Positions 1 through 5,549 of a stretch of 15,166 bases of DNA are shown piece after piece. Under the pieces are notes generated by a model. That model ran no database searches, had not been told where the DNA came from, and saw only the letters and a program-made list of their open reading frames with translations. Positions within the stretch are counted from its first letter, which is position 1. Every line of letters starts with the position of its first letter. The DNA is from SFTH01 sp963643985 (lineage in GTDB: Bacteria; Bacillota; Clostridia; Christensenellales; Aristaeellaceae): contig CAVINP010000043.1 of the NCBI GenBank assembly GCA_963643985.1, positions 1 through 15,166 of the forward strand. Direction: 5' to 3'. Both the position numbers and the translations under genes were made by a program.

Positions 1-9
1 GAGTGCTAA
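1..9. promoter_or_regulatory. CIRCE operator, right half-site (HrcA binding)
   Basis: GAGTGCTAA matches the second arm of the CIRCE consensus (TTAGCACTC-N9-GAGTGCTAA) at all nine positions. The other arm would lie beyond the left edge of the window. It sits just downstream of a good leftward promoter, where CIRCE usually lies around the transcription start of groESL or hrcA-dnaK operons. It therefore probably belongs to a heat-shock operon to the left. The missing arm is the main uncertainty. Confidence 0.7.
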
Positions 10-20
10 CGTCTGAATAT

Positions 21-49
21 AATTTAGCATCACCCGCCCGTTTTGTCAA
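21..49 (-). promoter_or_regulatory. Leftward sigma-A promoter for a heat-shock operon outside the window
   Basis: On the minus strand TTGACA (44-49) is followed after 17 bases by TAAATT (21-26). The start point would be near position 13, immediately before the CIRCE half-site, so HrcA bound there would block initiation. The regulated gene is not in the window. Confidence 0.6.
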
Positions 50-440
50 TACCCAAGGGCAAATTTATTTGTAAACAATTCGTGAATGCCGGCGGTGCGG
101 AATTTCCGATTGCCTTGAAGATTGCGACGTGTTATGATGTGTACAGAACAGCAACCGTATAAAGACGTTCAGGGATGTAGTGGCTCTTCTGTCCCGGCAA
201 AAAAACGGAGAATGCGGATGTTGAGCACAGCATCACGGATATCCATGTGCCGGGCCTGCTTCTGCACGCGCTGCTGAAGAACAGCGCACATGCCTGTATC
301 AGCCGGGGCACATTCGTTTCAATCCCGTTTATGTTTCCGTTCGTCGTCAAAAACGCAGACGAGTCGCGCATGGCGGCGCTACCCTATGTTGAGCTTCACC
401 GCTTCGACAACAGGACGATGATGTCCGCCAGAAGCGTATA
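50..440. other. Gene-poor region; no supported gene
   Basis: No ORF here has both a convincing start site and a recognisable product. The longest open stretch (181-441, plus) follows a stop codon and has no Shine-Dalgarno site; its only start is a GTG at 247, and its residues fit no family I recognise. It could be a decayed gene remnant. A possible rightward promoter, TTGCCT (110-115)-N17-TATGAT (133-138), precedes it. A 19-residue Cys-rich ORF at 218-277 has GGAG seven bases upstream. The hairpin at 441-474 could end a transcript here. None of this is enough to call a gene or RNA. Confidence 0.4.
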
Positions 441-474
441 AAATCGGATGCCGCCAGCCGACGACATCCGATTT
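441..474. terminator. Terminator hairpin after azlC-azlD
   Basis: AAATCGGATG (441-450) and CATCCGATTT (465-474) form a perfect 10-bp inverted repeat around a 14-base loop, six bases beyond the azlD stop codon. On the minus strand the stem ends in TTTTA, a short but usable U-tract. It could also work weakly in the other direction. Confidence 0.65.
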
Positions 475-480
475 GTTGTG

Positions 481-807
481 CTATCCCAAAAGACGAATCA
501 GTATCATGTATCCCACCGTACCGATGCAGATGCTCGGCAGCGTGCTGTGGCTGAGCTTATAGCAGATCGCGGTGATGATCACGCCGACGATCTTGGGGAT
601 GCCCACGCCCACCCAGGACGAGCCGACATCCTTGAGGCAATAGACCACCAGCACCGCCATAATGGCAGAGGGCAGTATCTTGCCCAGCATAACGAGGCGT
701 TCGGGCAGCTTGCGTTTTTTGCCGAAAATGATAAAGGGGCAGGCGCGCAGAAAGAGCGTTATGACGCCCACCATCAGTATGACCAGTACTGCACGTTCAT
801 TGCTCAT
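481..807 (-). CDS. azlD: AzlD-family branched-chain amino acid export subunit
   Basis: This is a 108-residue, very hydrophobic protein of the AzlD family, the small partner of AzlC in the two-component LIV-E-type exporters that move branched-chain amino acids or analogues out across the cytoplasmic membrane. It begins MSNERAVLVILMV and has about three to four membrane segments; the stretch TLFLRACPFIIFG near residue 20 is typical of the family. The start at 807 is chosen because GGAGG lies about 10 bases upstream; an upstream in-frame start would add 27 residues that do not resemble the family. It overlaps the end of azlC by 11 bases, which implies coupled translation and a 1:1 complex. The substrate is inferred from the family. 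Confidence 0.88.
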   Translation of the reverse strand: MSNERAVLVILMVGVITLFLRACPFIIFGKKRKLPERLVMLGKILPSAIMAVLVVYCLKDVGSSWVGVGIPKIVGVIITAICYKLSHSTLPSICIGTVGYMILIRLLG

Positions 808-1486
808 TGCGCATACCTCCCTTCGGCCCCACAAAGCAGAGCACGCCGCTGGCCAGCAGCAACGAGGGCAGCATGAAGGCGCGTTCACCGAATATGATTC
901 TGCAGATGATGGCCAGGCCGCCGCCGATCAGAGCCGGTTTGGGATTGCGGCTTTGTTCGAGCTGGCCGATAAGTATGATCACAAACAGCGCCGTCATGCA
1001 AAAGTCGATGCCTTCCATGTCCCAGGGCAGTATCTGGCCGATCAGTGCGCCCGCGAGCGTGCCCAGCAGCCAGTAGGCGTAGCTCAGCACCGCCACATAG
1101 AACATAATATCGTGGCGCCGCGGCGTATCGGGCGAAAGCGAGCAGTTCACGGCATAGGTTTCGTCCGTCATGGAGCAGATCATGTACGGTTCCCTGCGGC
1201 CCATCCTGCGAAAGTCGTCCACGAAGGTCAGGCCGTAGAAGAGCTGGCGGCTGTTCATCAGAAGCGCCGTCAGGGCGATCGTCACCAGCGTGGCGTTGCC
1301 GGAAAGAAAACTCACCAGTACAAACTCAAATGCTCCTGAATAGATGGTCGCACTGGCCAGAAGCGAGATGTACCATGGATAGCCGCTCTCATTCATCATG
1401 ATTCCGTAGGCGATGCCCACAAAGAGATACGAGCATAATATGGGTATGGATTCCTTGAATGCGCGCGGGAATGCGCTCCGGTTCAT
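797..1486 (-). CDS. azlC: AzlC-family branched-chain amino acid permease, large subunit
   Basis: This 229-residue polytopic membrane protein belongs to the AzlC/YgaZ family, which with AzlD exports branched-chain amino acids (and 4-azaleucine in Bacillus). Family hallmarks include the N-terminal amphipathic stretch RAFKESIPILCSYLFVGIAYG, the motif SATIYSGAFEFV near residues 45-56, and LLMNSRQLFYGL near residue 75, where a polar pair lies inside a membrane segment. The start at 1486 has GGAGGT eight bases upstream; the longer reading would add 16 unlikely residues. It is the first gene of the azlC-azlD operon and is transcribed divergently from the Rrf2 regulator gene. Confidence 0.9.
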   Translation of the reverse strand: MNRSAFPRAFKESIPILCSYLFVGIAYGIMMNESGYPWYISLLASATIYSGAFEFVLVSFLSGNATLVTIALTALLMNSRQLFYGLTFVDDFRRMGRREPYMICSMTDETYAVNCSLSPDTPRRHDIMFYVAVLSYAYWLLGTLAGALIGQILPWDMEGIDFCMTALFVIILIGQLEQSRNPKPALIGGGLAIICRIIFGERAFMLPSLLLASGVLCFVGPKGGMRNEQ

Positions 1487-1519
1487 GGCAATGCACCTCC
1501 GATCAGATTCAGCCCAACA

Positions 1520-1549
1520 ATCATAACGCCGCATTCCCTATAAAGTCAA
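1520..1549 (-). promoter_or_regulatory. azlC-azlD promoter
   Basis: On the minus strand TTGACT (1544-1549) is followed after 18 bases by TATGAT (1520-1525). The predicted start, near 1513, leaves a short untranslated leader before the azlC ribosome binding site. Confidence 0.6.
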
Positions 1550-1572
1550 TGGAGTTTATGTGAATTATGTCC

Positions 1573-1601
1573 TTGCTTTTCACGCCCGTTTGACTTAAAA
1601 T
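1573..1601 (+). promoter_or_regulatory. Promoter of the Rrf2-family regulator gene
   Basis: TTGCTT (1573-1578) is spaced 17 bases from TAAAAT (1596-1601), giving a start near 1608 just before the Shine-Dalgarno sequence. The -35 is weak and the -10 good. It lies back to back with the azlC promoter, so one bound regulator could affect both directions. Confidence 0.5.
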
Positions 1602-1628
1602 AGGCACAAACGAAGGGAGTGATTCGGT

Positions 1629-2048
1629 TTGAAAATCTCCACCAAAGGGCGCTATGCCGTGCGCATGCTGCTGGATATTGCCCGATACGGACAGGGAAAG
1701 GCGGTGTCGCTGAAGGACATTGCCGACCGTCAGCAGGTATCCAAAAAATATCTGGAACAGATCGCCGCGCAACTGACGCAGGCTGGCATGGTGCTTGCCG
1801 TACGCGGTCAGTCCGGCGGCTACAGGCTGGTCGGCAGGCCGGACACATATACGCTGTATGACATACTCACAATCACGGAGGGGCCGATGCATCCCGTGGC
1901 CTGCATGGATATAAGCCCCAACGACTGCCCACGCTGCGACAGCTGCCTGACACTGCCCGTCTGGGAAGGACTGGATCGTGTGGTACACGACTACCTCTCC
2001 GGCATCACGCTGCAGGACCTGCTGGACAACGCGAATGAAAGTGAATGA
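1629..2048 (+). CDS. Rrf2-family transcriptional regulator with four C-terminal cysteines
   Basis: This is a 139-residue DNA-binding regulator of the Rrf2 family (IscR, CymR, NsrR). The winged helix-turn-helix starts MKISTKGRYAVRMLLDIA, with the recognition region near residues 27-48 (VSLKDIADRQQVSKKYLEQI) and the wing around RGQSGGYRL (59-67), all close to family consensus. The effector region has Cys92, Cys100, Cys103 and Cys106; IscR uses three cysteines in this region to hold an Fe-S cluster, so cluster binding is plausible but the spacing differs. The start is a TTG at 1629 preceded by GGGAG, which preserves the conserved MKISTKG N-terminus. It is a single gene followed by a strong terminator. 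Its targets are unknown; the divergent azlCD operon and the nearby cysteine-linked transporter are candidates. Confidence 0.85.
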   Translation: MKISTKGRYAVRMLLDIARYGQGKAVSLKDIADRQQVSKKYLEQIAAQLTQAGMVLAVRGQSGGYRLVGRPDTYTLYDILTITEGPMHPVACMDISPNDCPRCDSCLTLPVWEGLDRVVHDYLSGITLQDLLDNANESE

Positions 2049-2051
2049 GAT

Positions 2052-2097
2052 AAAAAACTGCCCCGCCGGGACAAATCCACGGCGGGACAGTTTTTTT
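2052..2097. terminator. Bidirectional terminator between the regulator and binding-protein genes
   Basis: CTGCCCCGCCG (2058-2068) and CGGCGGGACAG (2080-2090) form an 11-bp GC-rich stem with one mismatch, flanked by six A residues on the left and seven T residues on the right. It can stop the rightward regulator transcript and the leftward binding-protein transcript, whose genes converge here. Confidence 0.9.
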
Positions 2098-2108
2098 ATC
2101 GGTGCAGT

Positions 2109-2948
2109 TTATTCGGCTTCTTCAACGACGCCGCCCTCGACCACGAGGTTGTCCGGATCGACGGCCTCTCCGTAGACATCCTTCAGCGTGGCTTCAAAGT
2201 CTGCATGGAAGAACTGCTCATCGGCCAGTGCTTCGATCTCCTCGTTGATGAAGTCCCTGATGCTGTCGTTGCCCTTCTGCACGGCGGGGGCAATGGTGTC
2301 GATGCTGCCCAGGGATTCAATGCCGACGGTGAAGCCGGGGTTCTCCAGCGCCCAGGCCAGTACCTCGGTGTTGTCGGTGGAGAGCGCATCGCCGCGGCCG
2401 TCCAGCAGCGCATTGAAGGCCTCGGTGTAGCTGTCAAACTTCAAAAGCGTAATTTCGGGGTGGTTCTCGGTGAAGTAGGTCTCGGCCGTCGTGCCCTTGC
2501 TGACGATCAGGGTCTTGCCCTCCAACTGGCTCACGTCGGTGATCAGTGCGCTGTCGGGGGAAACGACGCCCAGCGCCACCTTCATGTACGGCAGGGCAAA
2601 ATCAACAACCTCCGCGCGTTCATCGGTGACGGTGAAGTTCGCCAGAATGATGTCCACCTTCGCAGACGTCAGATACTCGACGCGGTTCGGGGCGTCCACG
2701 GAAACCAGTTCAAGCTCCACACCCAGATCCTCTGCCAGGCGGCGGGCAAAGTATACATCGTAACCCTGATAGTCGCCGTTCTCGTCCACATAGCCGAAGG
2801 GCTTCTTGTCGGAGAAGACGCCGACGGTCAGTTTTCCGCTCTCCTTGATTTCATCCAGCGTACGTGCGGTGGAATCCGCAAAGGCCGCAGATACGCTCAG
2901 CAGTGCCACAGCCAGTACCAGTGCAATCAGCTTCGCAAACTTCTTCAT
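2109..2948 (-). CDS. Polar amino acid ABC transporter, substrate-binding protein (cystine inferred)
   Basis: This 279-residue protein is a family 3 extracellular solute-binding protein. A Sec signal peptide spans about residues 1-24 (MKKF, hydrophobic core, AFA before Asp25). The mature part has the typical opening GKLTVGVFSDKKPFGYVDENG, the segment FTVTDERAEVVDFALPYM of the ligand cleft, and the D-T-E motif of lobe 2 (STDNTEVLAWAL). No lipobox cysteine is present, unusual for a Gram-positive binding protein. It captures the ligand and delivers it to the permeases encoded upstream on the same strand, but it has its own promoter at the end of the ATPase gene and a 300-base leader with a Cys-rich leader peptide and terminator. 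The start has AGAGG upstream and overlaps a small ORF by ATGA. Family assignment is firm; cystine/cysteine as ligand is inferred from the leaders. Confidence 0.9.
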   Translation of the reverse strand: MKKFAKLIALVLAVALLSVSAAFADSTARTLDEIKESGKLTVGVFSDKKPFGYVDENGDYQGYDVYFARRLAEDLGVELELVSVDAPNRVEYLTSAKVDIILANFTVTDERAEVVDFALPYMKVALGVVSPDSALITDVSQLEGKTLIVSKGTTAETYFTENHPEITLLKFDSYTEAFNALLDGRGDALSTDNTEVLAWALENPGFTVGIESLGSIDTIAPAVQKGNDSIRDFINEEIEALADEQFFHADFEATLKDVYGEAVDPDNLVVEGGVVEEAE

Positions 2949-3049
2949 GATCTTATTCCTCTTTTTCGATTAATTTTGGTGAGTTCCCTGTTTGTTGCCT
3001 CGGTGCGACATGCATCCGTCGCACACCTGGGGTTGTTTCTGCGCATCAT
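2945..3049 (-). CDS. Small ORF translationally coupled to the binding-protein gene
   Basis: A 34-residue ORF starts MMRRNNPRC and ends in the overlap ATGA with the binding-protein start codon. GGAGG lies eight bases before its first ATG, a better ribosome binding site than that of the gene itself. The product is very basic (eight Arg, two Lys) and carries two Cys codons (residues 9 and 14). These fall within the two arms of a small hairpin (3002-3027, core TGCGAC/GTCGCA). It may exist to feed ribosomes onto the next start codon or to act as a second sensor downstream of the attenuator. I recognise no family; it may not yield a stable peptide. Confidence 0.45.
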   Translation of the reverse strand: MMRRNNPRCATDACRTEATNRELTKINRKRGIRS

Positions 3050-3069
3050 GATTCAAACCTCCGTTCAAC

Positions 3070-3109
3070 AAAAAATACGGAACAGACCTTTCATCGTCCG
3101 TCCCGTATT
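3070..3109 (-). terminator. Attenuator terminator in the binding-protein leader
   Basis: On the minus strand AATACGGGACGGAC (3109-3096) pairs with GTCTGTTCCGTATT (3087-3074) over 14 bp including two G-U pairs, with an eight-base loop, and runs directly into six T residues. It lies 29 bases after the stop of the Cys-rich leader peptide and about 120 bases before the structural gene, so it would abort the transcript unless prevented. Its ascending arm can pair instead with the leader ORF at 3168-3175 (TCCGTCTC with GGGACGGA, 8 bp, one G-U) and at 3155-3161. The second of these is the same 7-mer, GTCTGTT, as in the descending arm. That mutually exclusive pairing is the hallmark of an attenuator. 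Confidence 0.8.
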
Positions 3110-3138
3110 GCATCTGCATATCTGCCCTTGCCTTTATT

Positions 3139-3204
3139 TTATGCGGCTGCGGCAAACAGACTCCAAAGAGACGGAAACTTCAAACAACAACACATGCAAT
3201 TCAT
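3139..3204 (-). CDS. Cysteine-rich leader peptide controlling the binding-protein gene
   Basis: This 21-residue ORF begins MNCMCCCLKF and ends in FAAAA. It is preceded by AAAGGAGG eight bases before the ATG, the best Shine-Dalgarno site in the window. Four of its first seven codons are Cys (3, 5, 6, 7), including three in a row. It lies between a near-perfect promoter and a U-tailed terminator that ends before the next gene. Inferred mechanism: when charged tRNA-Cys is scarce the ribosome stalls on codons 5-7, leaving codons 10-17 free to pair with the ascending arm of the terminator, so transcription continues. When Cys is plentiful the ribosome runs to the stop codon, masks that region and the terminator forms. 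The peptide itself probably has no further role. Confidence 0.8.
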   Translation of the reverse strand: MNCMCCCLKFPSLWSLFAAAA

Positions 3205-3253
3205 TCTGTCCGCCTCCTTTGCAAATCTTATTTTGTCCATCGGAATTGTATGG

Positions 3254-3282
3254 ATTATACATCCGACACTTTGGCTTGTCAA
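3254..3282 (-). promoter_or_regulatory. Consensus sigma-A promoter of the binding-protein unit
   Basis: On the minus strand TTGACA (3277-3282) is followed after exactly 17 bases by TATAAT (3254-3259): both hexamers match the sigma-A consensus completely. The -35 overlaps the stop codon of the ATPase gene. The predicted start near 3247 gives a leader of about 300 bases. A promoter this strong fits control after initiation, by attenuation. Confidence 0.88.
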
Positions 3283-4043
3283 GCCTTTTTTTCACGTTTT
3301 TTTGTATCGTAGTCAAAACTTTTCAGAAATTCCTGCGCACGCTGCGTATGGGGGTGATGGAAGAACACCTCCGGCTCTGCGGTCTCGACCACGAGACCAT
3401 CCTCCAAAAAGACCACGCGATCCGCCACGGCCTCGGCAAAGCGCATCTCGTGCGTCACGATCGCCATCGTCATGCCCGAATCGGCAAGGTCGATCACCAC
3501 GCGCAGCACCTCGTGCACCATTTCGGGGTCGAGCGCCGCCGTAATCTCGTCCAGAAGCAGTATTTCCGGATGCATCAGCATCGCACGCACCAGCGCAACG
3601 CGCTGCTTCTGTCCGCCGGAGAGCTGGCGCGGCAGGGCGTCCTGCTTATCCTGCAGACCCACGCGCGTGAGCAGTGCCCGCGCCTCGGGGATCACCCGGT
3701 CCTTGGGCGTGTGCAGCGCCTTGGTGGGGCCCAGCAGCAGATTTTCCATCACGTTCATGTGCGGGAACAGATCGTAGCTCTGAAAGACCATGCCGATCTT
3801 CTGGCGAAGCAGGTGCAGATTCTTCTTCTGATCCTGAATCGGCTGACCGTTCAGGCAGATTTCGCCGCCGTTGATCTGCTCCAGACCGTTCACGCAGCGC
3901 AGCAGTGTGGACTTGCCGCAGCCGGACGGCCCGACGATGACCACCACTTCGCCCTTGCCGACGCTGAAGGACACGTCCTTCAGCACAGAAACCCGGTCAT
4001 AGTTCTTGCACAAATGCCGAACCTCAAGTACAGGATTGCTCAT
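3279..4043 (-). CDS. Polar amino acid ABC transporter, ATP-binding protein
   Basis: This 254-residue protein belongs to the GlnQ/HisP/TcyC group of ABC ATPases that energise amino acid import at the inner face of the membrane. Visible motifs in order: Walker A GPSGCGKST (38-46), Q-loop FQSYDLFPHM, signature LSGGQKQR, Walker B LLLDEITAALDPE and switch histidine VTHEM. The usual DEPTSALD reads DEITAALD, keeping the catalytic Glu. The start has GGAGG seven bases upstream. It is the last gene of the permease-permease-ATPase unit, 12 bases after the second permease gene; its stop codon overlaps the promoter for the binding-protein gene. Cystine as substrate is inferred from the Cys leader peptides. 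Confidence 0.93.
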   Translation of the reverse strand: MSNPVLEVRHLCKNYDRVSVLKDVSFSVGKGEVVVIVGPSGCGKSTLLRCVNGLEQINGGEICLNGQPIQDQKKNLHLLRQKIGMVFQSYDLFPHMNVMENLLLGPTKALHTPKDRVIPEARALLTRVGLQDKQDALPRQLSGGQKQRVALVRAMLMHPEILLLDEITAALDPEMVHEVLRVVIDLADSGMTMAIVTHEMRFAEAVADRVVFLEDGLVVETAEPEVFFHHPHTQRAQEFLKSFDYDTKKREKKA

Positions 4044-4055
4044 ACTGTGCCTCCT

Positions 4056-4715
4056 TTATGCCCAATGCTTTTCAAGCTTGCCCGCCAGCACGGAAATCGG
4101 CCAGCACACGATGAAATACATGAAAAATACCACTGCGTAGATCCATATGGCGGCCTGAGGGGAATCGTAACGCGAGGCGTCGATGATCTGCTGGCCGACC
4201 TTGAGCACCTCGATCACGCCGATGAGCATCACCAGAGACGTGGTCTTGATCATGCGCGTGGCAAGGTTGATCGACTGCGGAATCAGCCGCCGCAGCGTCT
4301 GCGGGATCAGCACATAGCGGTAGATCTGCCCCTTCTTCAGCCCGAGCGCCGCCGCACTGTCGAGCTGATGTTGCGGTATGGACGTGACTGCGCCGCGCAC
4401 CAGATCGCCCATCTCGCCCGCGCCCCAGAAGGTGAACACGACCACCGCGGCCGCCTCACCCGATATCTGGATATCAAAGGCCTTTGCCAGGCCGAAGTAC
4501 ACCAGAAAGAGCAGCACCAGCTGCGGCACGATGCGTATCGTCTCCAGCCAGAGGCGGCAAATGACGCGCGTGACCGGATTCTTCAGTGTCATGACCACAC
4601 CGAGCAGCAGCCCCAACAGGATTGACAGTATGATGGAGATCAGCGACAGCTCCAGCGTCACGCCCAAACCCTCCAGCAGACGAACAAAGTTACGTCCCTT
4701 AAACAGCACCTGCAT
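4056..4715 (-). CDS. Polar amino acid ABC transporter, permease subunit 2
   Basis: This 219-residue protein is a HisM/GlnP-type inner-membrane permease with about five membrane segments. It has the N-terminal segment LLEGLGVTLELSLISIILS, the pore stretch RIVPQLVLLFLVYFG, and a cytoplasmic EAA loop (GEMGDLVRGAVTSIPQHQLDSAAALGL with downstream VLIPQ) that docks on the ATPase. Its start overlaps the end of permease 1 by 17 bases and is preceded by GAGGAGG inside that gene, so the two are translationally coupled and probably form a heterodimeric pore. Confidence 0.92.
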   Translation of the reverse strand: MQVLFKGRNFVRLLEGLGVTLELSLISIILSILLGLLLGVVMTLKNPVTRVICRLWLETIRIVPQLVLLFLVYFGLAKAFDIQISGEAAAVVVFTFWGAGEMGDLVRGAVTSIPQHQLDSAAALGLKKGQIYRYVLIPQTLRRLIPQSINLATRMIKTTSLVMLIGVIEVLKVGQQIIDASRYDSPQAAIWIYAVVFFMYFIVCWPISVLAGKLEKHWA

Positions 4716-5355
4716 TGCGCATCCTCCTCTCTATGAAGCTGAATATCAGCGAGAGCGGCAGCAGTATCACCAGATAGGCCGCCACCAGCATCAGCAGGGC
4801 CTCATCGGTCTTGTAATACATGCCGATCAGATCCTTGGCCACATACATCAGGTCTGCCAGCGCCACGGCGGAGAACACACTGGTCTCCTTGAGCAGGAAG
4901 ATGACATTGGCACCGACAGCGGGAATGGCCGTGGCCAACGCCTGCGGCAGGACGACGTAGCGGATGTTCTGTCCTCCCGTCAGGCCGATGCACATGCCCG
5001 ATTCCAGCTGCGATTTGGGCACCGCCTCAAGCCCGCTGCGCAGCGCCTCGGCCATGTACGCCCCGCCCAGGAATGTCAGCCCTATCACGGCGCAGGCTTC
5101 GGAACTGATCTTGATGCCGATCTTCGGCAGGCCGAAATACAGGAAAAACAGCTGCACCAGCAGCGGCGTATTGCGTGCCAGCTGAATGTAGGCCCCCGTG
5201 ATCTGCCGGAGCAGCGGCACGCGAAAATAGCGCAGCATGCAGCAGATGAAGCCCAGCACAATGGAGAGCAGCACGCCGATGCCGCCGATGCGCAGCGTCA
5301 GCCCCGCAGCCTTCACGTACATAGGCGTATATTTCCCGATGAACGACCAATCCAT
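4699..5355 (-). CDS. Polar amino acid ABC transporter, permease subunit 1
   Basis: This 218-residue membrane protein is of the same family as permease 2. It carries the very typical AYIQLARNTPLLVQLFFLYFG stretch (about residues 55-75) and an EAA loop (YMAEALRSGLEAVPKSQLESGMCIGL, then VVLPQAL) for contact with the ATPase. The start MDWSFIGKYTP at 5355 is preferred: GGGAGG lies upstream, and the longer frame would begin inside the terminator hairpin of the leader. It is the first structural gene of the unit, right after a leader containing a second Cys-codon ORF and terminator. Confidence 0.92.
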   Translation of the reverse strand: MDWSFIGKYTPMYVKAAGLTLRIGGIGVLLSIVLGFICCMLRYFRVPLLRQITGAYIQLARNTPLLVQLFFLYFGLPKIGIKISSEACAVIGLTFLGGAYMAEALRSGLEAVPKSQLESGMCIGLTGGQNIRYVVLPQALATAIPAVGANVIFLLKETSVFSAVALADLMYVAKDLIGMYYKTDEALLMLVAAYLVILLPLSLIFSFIERRMRNAGAV

Positions 5356-5373
5356 ACCCTCTTCCCTCCCAAT

Positions 5374-5410
5374 AAAAAACGGCGGCAGGCCGTCATGCAG
5401 CCCACCGCCG
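5374..5410 (-). terminator. Attenuator terminator in the permease-operon leader
   Basis: On the minus strand CGGCGGTGGGCT (5410-5399) pairs with GGCCTGCCGCCG (5391-5380) over 12 bp including three G-U pairs, with a seven-base loop, and is followed by six T residues. It ends about 18 bases before the permease start codon and would abort the transcript. It follows the Cys-codon leader ORF by 23 bases. I could not find by eye one clean competing helix against its ascending arm. Confidence 0.75.
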
Positions 5411-5433
5411 ATCATACATATGAAGCCTTCGCT

Positions 5434-5517
5434 TCAGATCTTGTATGGCAAAGCAGACAGATGACGCACATTCATCTGCCGACAACAGCCGTTCGTCATA
5501 ATGATCATGCGCATCAT
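5434..5517 (-). CDS. Cysteine-codon leader peptide controlling the permease-ATPase operon
   Basis: A 27-residue ORF, starting MMRMIIMTNGCCRQ, is preceded by AAGGGG about six bases upstream. Codons 11 and 12 are tandem Cys (UGU UGU). Immediately after them the RNA forms a 9-bp stem (GGCAGATGA with TCATCTGTC, at 5472-5480 and 5456-5464), and a terminator follows before the first permease gene. A ribosome paused at the Cys pair would cover the left arm of that stem and free the right arm, the layout expected for attenuation. Compared with the leader of the binding-protein gene it has fewer Cys codons and later in the ORF, so its response may be less steep. Small ORF calls carry risk; the context raises confidence. 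Confidence 0.65.
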   Translation of the reverse strand: MMRMIIMTNGCCRQMNVRHLSALPYKI

Positions 5518-5549
5518 CGTCTGCCCCTTCATCGCTTTAATATGCTGTT

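Noticed and set aside
181..441. Plus-strand open stretch as a real gene
   Set aside because: It has no start codon with a ribosome binding site, begins after a stop codon, and resembles no family I know; it is at most a remnant.
2970..3278. T-box or SAM riboswitch in the long leader of the binding-protein gene
   Set aside because: I found no T-box sequence (AGGGTGGNACCGCG type) and no SAM-I core; the Cys-rich ORF and terminator explain the region better.
2205..4625. Very long plus-strand open frame (about 800 codons) across the ABC transporter
   Set aside because: It is the antisense shadow of GC-rich genes: it crosses the terminator, the leader and three well-supported genes on the other strand, and its translation is low-complexity His/Gln/Arg-rich with no family resemblance.
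5355..5415. Longer permease start at 5415
   Set aside because: It would place coding sequence across the terminator hairpin, adds residues unlike the family, and lacks a better ribosome binding site than the start at 5355.
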